Source of the DNA: Cristatella mucedo
Lineage: Eukaryota > Bryozoa > Phylactolaemata > Cristatellidae
DNA length: 64,000 bases
Reading direction: 5' to 3'
Assembly (NCBI GenBank): GCA_009760855.2
Contig: WPIO01000122.1
Location: 338,001-402,000, forward strand
The translations under genes were made by a program, and so were the position numbers. Positions within the stretch are counted from its first letter, which is position 1; every line of letters starts with the position of its first letter. The notes beneath the pieces were generated by a model. The model saw only the letters and a program-made list of their open reading frames with translations. It searched no databases and had not been told where the DNA came from. Positions 20,466 to 31,844 of the stretch are shown piece by piece.

Positions 20466-22917
20466 ATGCACATAAAAAAGTTTAGACAAATGTTTTGCTA
20501 ATGGCTCGTTCTCGTAAATATTCAAAAAAGTAGTCAATAGTAGGCATATTTTCGTTTATCAATCTGTGAGTTTGCTTCTTCTGTGTAAAACATTCAATCG
20601 GTCTTAAGGGAAGGGATTGATAAGATCTTCAAATGCTCAGCCAAGTATCGTTCGTGCTAACTCGGCGGAACCTTCTCAAATTTAAGTTTACTGTTTCTAG
20701 CACCTTTTTATTACCTTTACACTAAACAGCGTCTCTGTGGGGACGAAGCTGTCGTTTAGCTGGCTAAACAAGTTCACCAAGGACTATACTGGCGTCGAAT
20801 GTAGCATGGCATTAACGAGGAAAGGTTCGTGAAAGAGTTAGGTAGAAGTTTAGCTGAGGCAAGCTTGCAGGAGGCAGCATTGAAATAAAGAGACTGGTCT
20901 TTTGCGACCATAAGAATCCCAAGGGGTGCCGATATGGGTCAAGATGGTACAAACTGAATGGAAAGGTTAGTCAATGTTATGACCTTTCGCTTGTATAGGG
21001 GCAGAGACATGAGAGTGGAGGCAGCAGGAATCGAATCAGACAGCGAAAGCATGTTGGAACTGTACCTCGATTGCAAGTGGGCTGGTACCGCTCCTTTCCT
21101 TAACAGCTGGTGGGTACATCCTCGAGAGGGGCCTGTGCACAGCTGTGGTCTGCTTCTAATGACGCGTTGACACAGACCGATAACCCGCTGGTGAACAGGT
21201 GGTGGATTCAGCATCGGGGTTGGCCAAGGAACAGCGGGAGTAGAGGAGAGCTGACTCAAGTGTGAGAAGGGGGCGAAGACTGTCGTGCGTCTTGCTGCCC
21301 CGTGCCTTGGACAATAAACCGTTGGCGTTGTTCATCGGCTGGCTCTCTGATGTATGAACCAAACTAAAAGAACATATCGAATCAGTTGCATTTTCAGAGA
21401 TGACTTCCCTGAGATCTTAAAATCACCTAGACTCTGAAAAAGGTGATTGCTAAAGCAAAGAACGGAAACAATGTCAGAAATCTCATTAATGGTGCTCGAA
21501 ATCTCGATCGGTTGACAATAAATCCTCTTTTTTTTGTTTACAGCTTACCACTAGCTGGATTAAAGACAATACATTCATAAGATTGTTTGCAGAAACCGAG
21601 AACAGCTTGTAATCTATAACTTGCTGTTAAGCCTGTGTACTCCAGCACCACAGTTCATCGGTCTCGGAACTTGGAAAACATCGTCTAAGTTTGCCGCCGT
21701 AATAGCCGAGCAGTTATTTATTAACACTCAGGTCTAGTAATAGAAAAACTGCCAAGAAAATCGTCAAGCATCTCGCGTCCAGCAACTAGTGGATGTCGGT
21801 GTAACGAGCGGGCATTCCATACTTACAAGCACTAAGCATTAATACAGCTTAAGACCGGTTTCAGTACGAGAAATTTAGATAAATCAGCATCAGTTCTAAG
21901 GGTGAACGCGGAGAATGGTGTTACTATTAGCAGTATTTTTAACGAAAGAGCTAGTGTTGCAATTTTTAGCAAAGGATTAGGATTTTATTTTTTGCATTAG
22001 TCACCCATATACTTTTGTCAACACCTAACTCGAAAGGCCAGTCAAAAACAGGCAAGAGACACGGAGCATTACTAATTAAGCGAACTCAAGTGATAGCACA
22101 AATTAATGGTAATCCTAGATCTTCGGGGAAATCAGCGGTTTACAGATGACGGGAGGGGCTACACGCGAAGAAGAGAAAGCCGAAAGATGCGAAAATGCTG
22201 CGCTCATCCTACGTTATTTGTTGCATCGTTAGAGATAAGGCTTTCTAGTAATCCACAGAACAGGTCTTGTGAAGCGTCAGCGAACGCCAGCGAAACAATC
22301 TCACTCAGTGTGACAGCGGGAGGAGGCATGGGCCTACTCTGAGGCTACGAAAAAGGCTGCTGGCGATGGCACACGCGGTGCAAAAAAAAAGGTGGTGCCT
22401 TACGAAACCGGCCGGTCGTTGAAGGCCGCGGTGCAGCGCGCCTCCTAGCGGCTGTGAGGTAACCTGACTGCCAATGAGGACTGCCCGTTCTAGTAAACTG
22501 CCTGCGATTACATCCGTGGAATGTTGGTTTTCCTAGTACTACAGCACTGTGCGTCCGTCTGTGCTTTTGGATTCCGCTGATCAGCTCGGACAGCCATCTC
22601 GTAGCCGCCCTATTTGCCGAGAGATCGTGCGGTCCCGGGGTGGGCGTGTAGTTCGGCTCTAGGCCAAATCTCGGCTTCAGCACATTGGCAGCCTTCGGAG
22701 AGGCTTGAGTGCGGTGACTTGGCCTGCCTTCGAAGAGCGTTTTCTTACAGGTTTTAGAGGCGGGGCGAGCAGACCAAGACAGTGAGTTGCGACGGGGAGA
22801 CCGGGCAGAGCAGTCGTGGGCTGGCATGCTGCGAGCGTCCATTCAAATTAGCTTAATTAAAATCCTGCAATGATGCTCGCATGCCGCCGCCTGAGTACCG
22901 TCTCTTGAATCAATCTT
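20465..22917. other. Unassigned sequence
   Basis: No gene is recognised. A GC-rich minus-strand open frame at 22345-22842 (165 codons) is rich in Arg, Ser and Pro and shows no domain. I treat it as chance. Confidence 0.5.
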
Positions 22918-23008
22918 TATAATAATAATAATAATAATAATAATTCACTTGATAAAGCGCCCTCAGAGAACTTAATCTCTCTCTAGGCGCTTTACATTTG
23001 CTGTAAAG
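22918..23008 (-). repeat. L2-family 3' tail with (AAT)n
   Basis: (AAT)n, TTCACTTGATAAAGCGCCCT, CAGAGAACTTAATCTCTCTC and TAGGCGCTTTACATTTGC form the reverse complement of the L2 3' end. It is a clean, probably young copy. Confidence 0.85.
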
Positions 23009-23409
23009 TGAAATGCATCTTTGACAAGGCTGACCGCCCCAGAGACGCCGCTTAGAGGTGCTCCTTTCCTCCTTTCAAGAAATCGCTTCCCGCTTCAAAT
23101 TTCGGCTTTGGCTTGGAGATCAGGTGGCATTAGCGCCAACCTCCGAGGCCTCTTTGACCAGGCCACCATTAAGAGAAATGCGAACTCTTAAGTTGGTCTT
23201 ACAATTCACGCCTCTAGACTCGCCTCTGCATACCTATTTGAATAGGACTGGACGCTGTAAATTGGAACTGTCTCTCTAGGTCAAGCAGCGTCTGTTTAAC
23301 TTAACTAGCGAGGTGCAGATTAGAAGAGGACCTATCTCTGATCTTACTTGTGCACACGCTTTTGCGACACTTGTCTGGCGCCCCAAGAGCATTACCAAAG
23401 TCTCTTTAT

Positions 23410-23540
23410 AGGCAGTTAACTTTCTTTCCGTCTGAGGTCACGACATCCCGCGGCCAAACGACGTTCTTAAATGAAGCTAAAACCTACCTAGTTCTCGCAG
23501 CATTGCATCCATTCAAAACAGTTATCCTTTACGTGCTTCT
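23410..23540 (+). repeat. Diverged L2-like protein end
   Basis: The run CGACGTTCTTAAATGAAGCT, AAAACCTACC and GCAGCATTGC parallels the ACATTTAAAAGGAACCTAAA...CACACCTATTTAGGACAGCA stretch of better L2 copies. It may be an older subfamily. Confidence 0.35.
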
Positions 23541-23869
23541 GCGCGATGACATCAACCGAATTGGCACGTTGACACGCTAAATCAGTCAGATTGTATAAGT
23601 TCGTATACTACGTGAGGTTTTTGAGTTGCAACTAGTAAGCGCCAGCTGCGTCAGGATCGATGATGGGTGGAAAAAAAGCTTAAATCTTGCGATAGCGAGT
23701 CAGCTGTGCGAATGGCTTCCAAGTGATCTATGCACTACGGCTTCTAGCAGATACTCGTAGCCTCTATAAAAAACTTCCTGTACTAAGGACGTGAACTTGT
23801 CATGTTAGTGTACTGGTGTTCTTTGATACTGCCGATATCAGCTACCGTCGGAATGACGATGCGAACAGG

Positions 23870-25400
23870 TGCGCTATCTGCGTCTACGGCGACTTGCTTC
23901 CGGTGCCACCGCCATCGACTTTGTCACTCCTTGGCGAGTCCTAGCGCCGTTCGGAATAGGTGGTAAGAAAGTGAGTAAATTTGATAAAATGAGTTGTGAA
24001 AATGTGAAAAGTGCTTGTGGAAGAGTTATATTATCTTCGGGTGCCATTCAAATGTCTCGTTTGTGTCGTTCTTGTGCTCCAGACCCACTAGGCTAGGGTC
24101 TCCATCGCGACGAAGAAAATCTGTTAGTAAGTAATGTAAAGTAAAAGTTAACAGATTTACCGGCCTCGTCTATACGGTGCCAGATGCGATTTAATGGCAG
24201 TTGCCGCCGCTTGCGGAGGCTAAGAAGGGTCGCCCTCTGCAGGGTTTTAATTCAAGATTTTGGTCGAGAAAAGCGATGGAGTATTGCTGTGGCTCCCGCG
24301 GTAGCAGAGCTAGTTGAGTCTCACGGAGACATAGCACGAACGTATGTGGTATATGAGACTCAATCCGAATTACTCTTGACGTGGCGCTTACATATACGAG
24401 AGCCCGACGAATCAGAGCAAACGTCGATGTCTTAACTACTGGCTGCAGGTGCGGAGTACATTAGCGTAGGGTGCTTCGCTACTTACAACGATTGGCCACA
24501 GTTGAGAAGTACTTAAGTGTCAGAGCGCTTCGCTAATTATAACATACCCACGCATCGAACGCACACGACATCTCTTCCCCAAAGAATGTCAATAAATCAC
24601 ATAGTCTGCCAGCCTGACAGGATGGTGGGGTCGCGGCCCGAAACTCGTCATCCACCGCCATCGGTTTGTGTCACTCTTGGGCGAGTCCTATCACCGTTAG
24701 AAATAGGCAGTAAGAGCGTGAGTTAATATAACAAAATGAGTTGCGACAGTGTGCAAAGTGCTTGTGGAAGAGCTATATTATCTTCGGGTGCCATTCAAAT
24801 GTCTCGTTTGTGTCGTTCTCGTGCTCTAGACCCTGTAGGCAAGATTCTCCCTCGCGACCAAGAAAATCTGTAGGTAAGTAATGTAAAGTAAAAGTTAACA
24901 GATTTGCCGGCCTCATTTATATGGCGCTGGATAGCATTTAACGGCAGTTGCCACCGCTTGCAGAGCCTATGAAGGATTACTCTCCGAGGGGCTTTAATTC
25001 AAGATATTTTTCAAGAAAGGCGATTGAGTATTGCTGTGGCACCGGTCGCAGCAGTGCTAGTTGAGTCTCACAGAGACATAGCACAAACGTGTTTGGTAAA
25101 CGAGACTCAATCTGAATTACTCTTGAGGGGCGCTTACGTATGCGAGAGCTCGACGAATCTCAGCTAAAGTCGATGTCTTAGCCGTTGGCCGCAGGTGCAG
25201 AGTACATTAGCTTCAGGGTACTTCCCTACATACATCCATTGGCCACAGACGAGAAGTACATTAGGGCCTGAGCGCTTCGCTAATTACAACATACCCATGC
25301 ATCAAACGCACATGACATCTCTTCCCCAAAGAATGTCAGTAAATCACATAGTCTGCCAGCCTGACAGGAGGGTGGCGGTTGCGGCCCGAAACTCATACAG
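23870..25400 (-). repeat. Two tandem units of about 746 bp containing LTR-like sequence
   Basis: The segments beginning near 23911 and 24658 share most of their length. Shared text includes GTGCTTGTGGAAGAG.TATATT, GGTGCCATTCAAATGTCTCG and GTAAGTAATGTAAAGTAAAA. Each contains a roughly 280-bp part (24283-24565, 25036-25306) that also occurs at 34744-35052 beside the start of element A. They are therefore its 3' LTR, duplicated in tandem, or an LTR plus flanking DNA duplicated together. Confidence 0.65.
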
Positions 25401-25773
25401 CCATCGGTTCCCCGGCGGTCTCGACTTCCTCAGAAGGCGGTGGCCCCGAGCCAGCATACGCGGCCAGTATCTCAACACCTCGTTCGGGCTTGATCCGCTC
25501 CATGGTCATGTCGAGGTTCGAGGACTCCTGTAGTCTCGGAACTCACATATTATTTTATCCAGACGCTCGACCTTTCTGTGACCGGCGTCATGTATGATGC
25601 GCACGGTGACCGGTCCGAGAACCGTTTCCACTCTCCAGACGCCGAGCCATAGGCGCATGTGCGAGCTTGTGCCTCAGCCGGCCAACTCACAGCCACACCA
25701 GATTTTTGGGACGATACGCAGGTAGCTTTTTCGGTCGCCTCCGGCACTGCGCTTCAACAGAACTTTGAGCCAG

Positions 25774-26600
25774 CTACGCATCTACTAGATCGCGGAATTT
25801 TTCGGCGAGATTTTCACCATGCGACTGGCAATGCGCTGCAGGCGTATAACCTGCATGTTGTGCGCTCTCCGAAAAGTTATTGAGGCACTGTGGCTTGCGG
25901 CCAATCATCAGCACGAAGTGGCTAAAGCCCGTAGCTTGATGCCGAGCCGTATGATAAGCGAATAAAAGCAGTGGAAGATGACTCTCTAACTGCTCAGCTG
26001 AGTGTAGACATGAGCTTCGCAGCATGGTGAGTCGCGTTCCGTTGGCTCTTTCTACCATGCCGTTGCCCTGCGGATGGCAAGGGCTCACCCGCGTCTTTCA
26101 TTGGACGAAAGCATTGCAGAGCGTGGTTACTACTTCATCCTCAAAATTGTTGCCCTGTTCAGAGTGCAGGACACCCGGCCTACCAAAACTAACAAGGTTT
26201 AGCAGGGCCGTCCAAACTGTGTTCGCCGGCGTGTCATGCAAGGGCACTGCCTCGAGCCATTTCGTGGAGATATACAGCAATACTAGTAGGTATTCGTAGC
26301 CGCGAGGTAACATGGCAACCTTCAAGATGTCTACAGCTACCATGTCCCCAGGCCGTAATACAGGAATCGGTAGAAGCGGAGCGCTAGTGACCTGCGTCGC
26401 CTTAATGGGTGAGCATGCCTGACGTGATTGGCAATGTCGCACGACATTTACTTTCATGTTGACCCAGTAAGCGTGGTCTCGTAGCCGGTCGTACATCTGT
26501 TCTACGCCTTGGTGACCGCTGTCGTCTTGGTGTCGTCTGAGCAGTTCTTCTCGGTGGAATGGCGGCGTGACCAAAGCATATCTGTATTTAAGCCGAACTG
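25774..26600 (-). pseudogene. Integrase of element A
   Basis: In order on the minus strand: an HHCC zinc-binding segment (FHREELLRRHQDDSGHQG, then HCQSRQAC), the core with MVAVDILKVAM, LHSEQGNNFE and HPQGNGMVERANGT, then a C-terminal part. Retroviral-type integrases need D, D, E. The first Asp and last Glu are visible, but the second is Glu (SEQG instead of SDQG). A frame change falls between the core halves near 26090. A SINE lies just upstream. Confidence 0.85.
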
Positions 26601-26740
26601 ATTTGGTCCAACGGTTAAAGTGCTCGTCCCGACCAATGTTTTGCTGATGTCGTGGGCTCGAGCCTGAAGGCATATGTAAAGCAGTTGAATAAAGATTTAT
26701 TTCTCTTAAGGCGTCATAGAAATTATTAATATTTTTTAGT
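26600..26740 (+). mobile_element. tRNA-derived SINE inserted antisense in element A
   Basis: TTTGGTCCAACGGTTAAAGT (A box), TCGTGGGCTCGAGCCTGAAG (B box) and the tail GAATAAAGATTTATTTCTCT match the copy at 46735-46890. It separates RNase H from the integrase of element A and supplies a false start to the integrase reading frame. Confidence 0.75.
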
Positions 26741-26934
26741 TTTTATTTCGGCTCCTGGTTGAGGCTGAAAGTAGCAGGAGAGGACGCCGTCAACCAGTTT
26801 TAGCTGGCCCCACATTTGTCGGAACCGCCGTAACGGACGACGGGTCCAACTTGGTGCTCGTCTTGAACCGGCCTCGAATGCGTCTACTACAGCCTTCAAA
26901 AACTAGTCTCGCCGCTGAATCTCTCTGAGGTCCC

Positions 26935-27270
26935 TCACCTCCTCCTTTGGCCGAACCTCGACGAGACACGCTGGCAGGACCTCAGTTGGCCGGCGTGCAG
27001 AGCGTATGCGTGGGTGTTATATTCCGCTCTCCTGTACGGGATGTAGAACTCAAGCTCCTGCAACACGGCAGCCCAGCGTGCCAGAATCCCCTGCGCTTTC
27101 TGGCCGTTCAGCCCCACAAGCGGATTGGGATCGGTTCTCGCTTGAAATCGTAGCCCATGAGGTAGCACCTGACCTCCTTCAAGGCGTATCTGATTGCCAG
27201 GCATTTCTTCTGGATGGTGCCCTGGTTCCGTTCGCTAGGAGACAAAGCGTGGTTCTTGAACGCCAGCACT
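26935..27270 (-). pseudogene. RNase H region of element A
   Basis: The minus strand contains FQARTDPNPLVGLNG (matching the TDHxxLxxL motif) and ARWAAVLQELEFYIPYRRAE followed by YNTHAYAL in place of the usual NxxADALSR. It degrades the RNA strand during reverse transcription in active relatives. Frame breaks separate it from the RT. Confidence 0.75.
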
Positions 27271-27730
27271 CAACCTCCTAGTTCTAGTATCGCTCCAAGA
27301 CCCTGTTCACTGACGTCAGTCGAGACGACGAAAGGCTCGGCAGTCGTCGGGTTGGAAAGTACCGGGTTAGTGGCCAGCACCTCCTTCAGTAGCTCGAAGT
27401 GCTGTGGCTGTGTCCGCTCCCCGGTGTATGGCGTCCTTGTTTCAAGCAGTTCGTGCAATGGGGCGGTGAACGCAGCAAAGCCCCGTATGAACCACTGATA
27501 GTAGGATGCCAAGCCCAGAAACGTGCGGAGCTCAGACACCGAAGTCGGTGCTGGCCAATCACTGACTTGGTGCACTTTCTCTGGATGACGGCGCACACCG
27601 TTCCGGTCAAAGACGTGCCCCTGTTATTTCTACTCAGCCGGCGCCATATGGCATTTACAACCGGACAGCGTCGATCCGGCCGTCTTCAGCCATGAAAACA
27701 TCAAGTGCAAATGGTTGAAGTGCCCCGCCC
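27270..27730 (-). pseudogene. Reverse transcriptase of element A, second half
   Basis: Immediately outside element B the minus strand resumes with FNHLHLMFSWLKTAG (RT thumb), then GHVFDRNGVRRHPEKVHQVS, LRTFLGLASYYQWFIRGFA and PFVVSTDVSEQGLGAIL. The last is the start of RNase H. It fits the missing continuation of 32550-33135. Stops near 27620 show decay. Confidence 0.85.
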
Positions 27731-27733
27731 CGC

Positions 27734-27890
27734 TGTCTAATGATAAGACGCAGCACAACGAACAGACCACATTTTTTGGCAGCCACCTTATGTCGGCTCC
27801 AGGACCGCAGCGTGAGCGAGGACACTCCTGATTGGTCACGTTGTTGTGGCTCCGCCTGATAGCTCTGTTATCACACCTTCCCTCCAAATA
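27734..27890 (-). mobile_element. 3' LTR of Ty3/Gypsy element B
   Basis: It shares GGCAGCCACCTTA.GTCGGCT, CCAGGACCGCAGCGTGAGCG, TGATTGGTCACGTTGTTGTG and GGCTCCGCC.GATAGCTCTG with 32257-32418. The edge toward A starts TGT on the plus strand. The inner edge is uncertain within about 15 bp. Confidence 0.85.
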
Positions 27891-27905
27891 GGAACTGTCT
27901 CATTT

Positions 27906-28511
27906 TCAAAGATTTAGCCTTTGGACTGGCTTTACCAGTCTGCCAGACCTTGATGTCGGTTGACCTAGAGAGGTGTGCATCTCAACGGCGATACTTGGAG
28001 ACTGATCTTGAACTGCAGGTGTAGGTTTCGGTAAATGTATGGAACTGCCAGGATATTCGCTGTTGGTGACCTGTGGATCAGTTTCAATCGGTCGAAGATG
28101 CCTTCTGTTCCGCCGAAAAATTGTGCTGCCATTGTCAGTCTGCACGACAAACGACCGAGGTGTACTTGCTTGAGCTGTCAACGTTGCATGTGTGCTCCAG
28201 CTGTTTTCACCATCAATCCGCACTAATACTGTTCGGCCGGGTTGAAGAGGTGAAAATGGGCGAGCAGAATGATGGCGATCATGGTAGTGCTGTTGAAGCT
28301 CTTTTGCACGGTCGTCGTTGAGTTTTACCTTTTCCTTTGCAGGCCATTGTCGTTCGACATGCCGAGGGAGCACTGGCAACGTCGTCCTAATCTGCCGTCC
28401 CATGATCAGTTGTGCCCGGCTGAAGTCTGTAGAGGTGCATGGCGTCGACCTCTGTATCATTAATGCGAGGCACGGATCAGGCTGCCTCACAATAGATTTG
28501 GCAGTTTGCAC
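27906..28511 (-). CDS. Integrase C-terminal region of element B
   Basis: An open minus-strand frame of 201 codons. It includes AQLIMGRQIRTTLPVLPRHV (typical of the end of the integrase core), LQPGRTVLVRIDGENSWSTH (GPF/Y-like module) and a SRSGRLVKPVQRLNL end. That last motif closes many animal Ty3/Gypsy polyproteins. The stop lies about 15 bp before the 3' LTR. Confidence 0.85.
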   Translation of the reverse strand: MQTAKSIVRQPDPCLALMIQRSTPCTSTDFSRAQLIMGRQIRTTLPVLPRHVERQWPAKEKVKLNDDRAKELQQHYHDRHHSARPFSPLQPGRTVLVRIDGENSWSTHATLTAQASTPRSFVVQTDNGSTIFRRNRRHLRPIETDPQVTNSEYPGSSIHLPKPTPAVQDQSPSIAVEMHTSLGQPTSRSGRLVKPVQRLNL

Positions 28512-29197
28512 CGCTCTTTCTACTTCTCCGTTCGCTTGTGGAAAATGTGGGCTGGTCGTAGCATGTTTGAGCCCATATCATCTCGCGAAATCGCCTAATT
28601 CTTGATATGAAAATTGTTGACCATTGTGAGACTGTAACGACTCTGGTATGCCCCAGCGATCAAATAAGGTCTGCAGTTCGGCCACAACTTCTTTGGTCGT
28701 CAATTAATATCATGGAGTGATTTCCATATTTCTGGAGTAAAAGTCGATCACAATCAGGTGCTGTCGTCCCTCGTGTTCGAAGAGATCGGCAGCGACTTGT
28801 TGCCGAGGAACACCTGGCAACGGTGTAGGGATGAGTGGCTCAGGAAGTTGTCTCCTCTGGTTCTTTTGACAGAAGCTGCAAGAATCAACTCATGTCTTAA
28901 CGTCTTGGCTAATTCTAGCCAGTATACACATGACCTAGCTCGGTCCCTACATTTGGTTACCCCCTGGTGGCCGTCGTGGATCTGCTCCAACAGAAAAGCC
29001 TGAAGGCTTTGAGGAATATATATGCGATCGTCATACAGTAGTAATCCATTTGACGCAGAAAGATGGCTACTTATTGTGAAGTACTTCCGCATCGTTTTCG
29101 GTAGACCCTTGCTCAATGTAGGCCACCCTGACAGCGTATACTTAATGACATCCTGTAGCTCACTGTCGTCAGCAGTAGCCTGCTTTACTTCGCCCAA
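28500..29197 (-). pseudogene. Integrase of element B, HHCC domain and core
   Basis: The N-terminal part reads YDDRIYIPQSLQAFLLEQIH then DGHQGVTKCRDRARSCVYW, an HHCC-type zinc-binding region. In the core, IVIDFYSR supplies the first Asp. The second position reads QSHNGQQFS, so Asp is His. Several frame changes are required. It is predicted inactive. Confidence 0.78.
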
Positions 29198-29281
29198 GCG
29201 AGCTACTGAAAGCGATTTAGAAACAACTGTGTCTACGTAGAGTTTAACGGCCTCGGTTTGGTCGTATTCCTCACGACCACG

Positions 29282-29734
29282 CTATGGTGCTCTTGACAAC
29301 GGATCAGCGATCACAAGGGTCTTCCCAGGCCCATACACGGCGTGAGGGTTAAAGCGCATCAATAGGCGTTGGCATCTAACCGGAACCTGGTCAAGGTCTT
29401 TAGTCATTAGCAACGGTATCATTAGTTTATGGTCAGTACGAAGCTCGAAAGAAGGCAGACCAATAAGGAACTGACTGAACTTCTCGAACGCCCACACCGC
29501 CGCAAGGCACTCTTTTTCGATCTGAGCGTATCTCGTTTAGGCGCCTGACTACGTTCGGGATGCAAATGCGACAGGTCGCACATCTTGCTCTCCTGATCCA
29601 CGGCACTGAAGCAAAGCGGCACCTGGCCCATAGCTACTGGCATCGGCACTGACAATCACCGACTTGTTTGGGTCAAAATAAGCCAACACTGGTGCCTTTG
29701 TTAAAAGCAACTTTGCTTCCCGGAATGCTTTTTT
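29282..29734 (-). pseudogene. RNase H region of element B
   Basis: APVLAYFDPNKSVIVSADAS begins the domain (DAS with catalytic Asp). After a frame change it continues [31 protein letters not shown] and a [11 protein letters not shown] end, the standard ADxLSR finish. These are family-typical motifs in the right order. Confidence 0.85.
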
Positions 29735-30660
29735 CTAGCTATGCCCCCAGTACCCTACTGAGTCAGACGAAAGGAGGTCATTTAGCGGTTTTAAGACCGT
29801 GGCAAGATTCGGCACAAATCGGCCGAGGTAGTTCATCATATCAAGGCATCTCTTTAGCTCGGCTATGTTTGTTGGATCAAGGAGGTTGAGGATGGCTTCT
29901 ATTTTGTCGTCTGACGGCCAGACGCCGCTGGCATCACTAACATGCCCTAAGAACGTCAACGTTGGCTGGCGGAATATACATTTGTCTCTATTCAACTTGA
30001 GGCCCGACTTTGAAATTTCGGAAATAACACGACGCAATCTATCGTCATGCTCCGCAGCCGTGGATCCACAAACCAAATTATCGTCCATAAAAAAGCTACA
30101 ATTTAGATCTCACCCAAGAGGTCATGCATCAGTCGCTGAAAGATCTCCTGCGCGCTAGTTGTGCCAAAGGGCAGCCGGCTAAAACAAAACGTCCAAACGA
30201 TGCTACATACGTCGTTAAGCGAGTACTCTCGTGGGACAACGGAATAGCCCAAAATCCGCTAGAGGCGTCCAAATTTGAGAACATTGTAGGACCAACAGGC
30301 AGAGGCAAAGTCTCATCAAGCGTAGGTAGCACGTACCTTTCACGAACCACTGCTTGATTTAAGCTTCAAGTCGACACAAAGGTACACTTTGCCGTTAAGC
30401 TTCAGGACTGGTACGATTCGGGAGCACCACTCGGTCGGGTCTGATACACGTTCTACGATGCCGTTCTTCTTCATTCGAAGAAGTTCGTCCTTTACCAAAG
30501 GGAACAGTGGTCTGGGTATGCGGCAGGCTGTATGTTAGCAGTATGGTTCCACATCAGGTTTGAGGCGAATTTTCACCAGCTGGCATCGCATCAATCCGAT
30601 CTCTCCAAATACCGGGTCTCGAAGAATAGTCTTCTCCACGCTGAGTTTAATCAGACCCAT
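29735..30660 (-). pseudogene. Reverse transcriptase of element B
   Basis: In order on the minus strand: a YVLPTLDETLPLPVG segment, FSNLDASSGFWAIPL (the catalytic Asp of motif A), FGRFVLAGCPL, then FMDDNLVCGS (the YxDD box with Phe for Tyr) and the thumb FLGHVSDASGVWPSDDKIEA. At least one frame change separates motif A from FMDD. The motif order is that of Ty3/Gypsy. Confidence 0.88.
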
Positions 30661-30698
30661 GCACAGAGAAGCTTTCGGCTGAGGAGATTATTTCTTGC

Positions 30699-30929
30699 TC
30701 AAGCAACTACGTAGACTGGCAGAAGATGAATCGCTCCTTTCCGCTTTAACCTCGCTTTGAAGGTACCCTTACAAGCCAGGTGGTTGCCAACGCTGTCGAA
30801 TTTTGCTGCTGTAGGCTCGAGGCGAGGTGGTCGTAGCATTCGACCATACGCGTCTTCCGTAATGACGGTTACGTCAGCGCCACTATCTATTTTTAACGGA
30901 ATGTTCATTCCATACCCGAAAAAATCCAC
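30699..30929 (-). CDS. Retropepsin of element B
   Basis: The minus-strand segment MNIPLKIDSGADVTVITEDA carries the aspartic protease triad DSG in its usual hydrophobic setting. The frame continues to AIHLLPVYVVA, about 75 residues, close to a full protease core. It lies directly downstream of the zinc knuckles. Confidence 0.82.
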   Translation of the reverse strand: MDFFGYGMNIPLKIDSGADVTVITEDAYGRMLRPPRLEPTAAKFDSVGNHLACKGTFKARLKRKGAIHLLPVYVVA

Positions 30930-30999
30930 TTGCCGGGGTGATGATGCCCTTGCCTACTGGCACTATACCGCTACAGGCTTTGTAACGGCATCCACGGTG

Positions 31000-31823
31000 T
31001 AGTTCTCACAGTCGGATTCAGCCGCGATCTCTCTTATTTTAGCGTCGGGTTTTATGCGCGATTGGCACCCCACTGCATAGTGGCCCAACTTCCCACAGGT
31101 ATTGCAGCGGTGGTCTCGCGCTGGGCAGTGTCCAGAAGTGTGAGCCGAGTTACAATTCCGGCAGCTGTTAGCTTATTTAACGTCGAAAAGCTTAACTCTC
31201 CTACGGTCTGTGCGGCTGCTAGCCTCTAAGACGCAGGGCTCAGAACAGTCGCGGGACAGTGATCGCCAACGAACCTCAGAGACATCTGAAACCGGATGCT
31301 GCAGACTCAGCTGTGATTGTACTGTCTCCGTCGGACGCGCCATTTGTACTGCCGCAGTTAACGTAAGGTCGGGGATTAGTTGCAGGGCTCCTGAAAGTTT
31401 AAGGTTGGACAAGCCCACAACCAGGCGATTGCGAACCAACTCATCTTTTATCGCGCCGTATTCGAAGTGCGAAGCTAAATCAAGTAGTGCGCGTATAAAT
31501 GCCTCGGCAGGTTCCCCCGGATGTTGATAGCGGCGGTTGAACATAGCCCGATCGTGGATAATATTCCTTCGCGGTATGAAATAATTATCAAACTTGCCCA
31601 AGATGAGATCCAACGTCTTCACTTGATCGACCTCATAGGTGAACGAGTCAAAAATCGCTTCAGCTTGTGCCCCCATGGCGTACAAGAGTGTACTTACCCG
31701 TACGTCTTGTTCCTCCACCGTCAACTTCGTCGCCGTCACATAATGGCGAAAACAATTTCTCCAAGCCGTCCATAACGCCGGTTCATCAAATGTGAATTCC
31801 ACTTGAGGATTACACTTGGCCAC
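31000..31823 (-). CDS. gag: Gag of Ty3/Gypsy element B
   Basis: The minus-strand frame begins MAKCNPQVEFTFDEPALWTA and runs 216 codons open. It includes the capsid-type YMGAQAEAIF region and FNRRYQHPGEPAEAFIRAL, the retrotransposon Gag core. After a stop or frame change near 31170 come two Cys-His boxes, CRNCNSAHTSGHC and CNTCGKLGHYAVGC; the second is a perfect CX2CX4HX4C zinc knuckle for RNA binding. This is the best-preserved coding part of either element. Confidence 0.88.
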
Positions 31824-31844
31824 CTCTTTGATTTTCAGGGCGAA

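Noticed and set aside
22345-22842. 165-codon minus-strand open frame
   Set aside because: Arg/Ser/Pro-rich in a GC-rich patch, with no domain, splice signals or repeat homology; best explained as chance.
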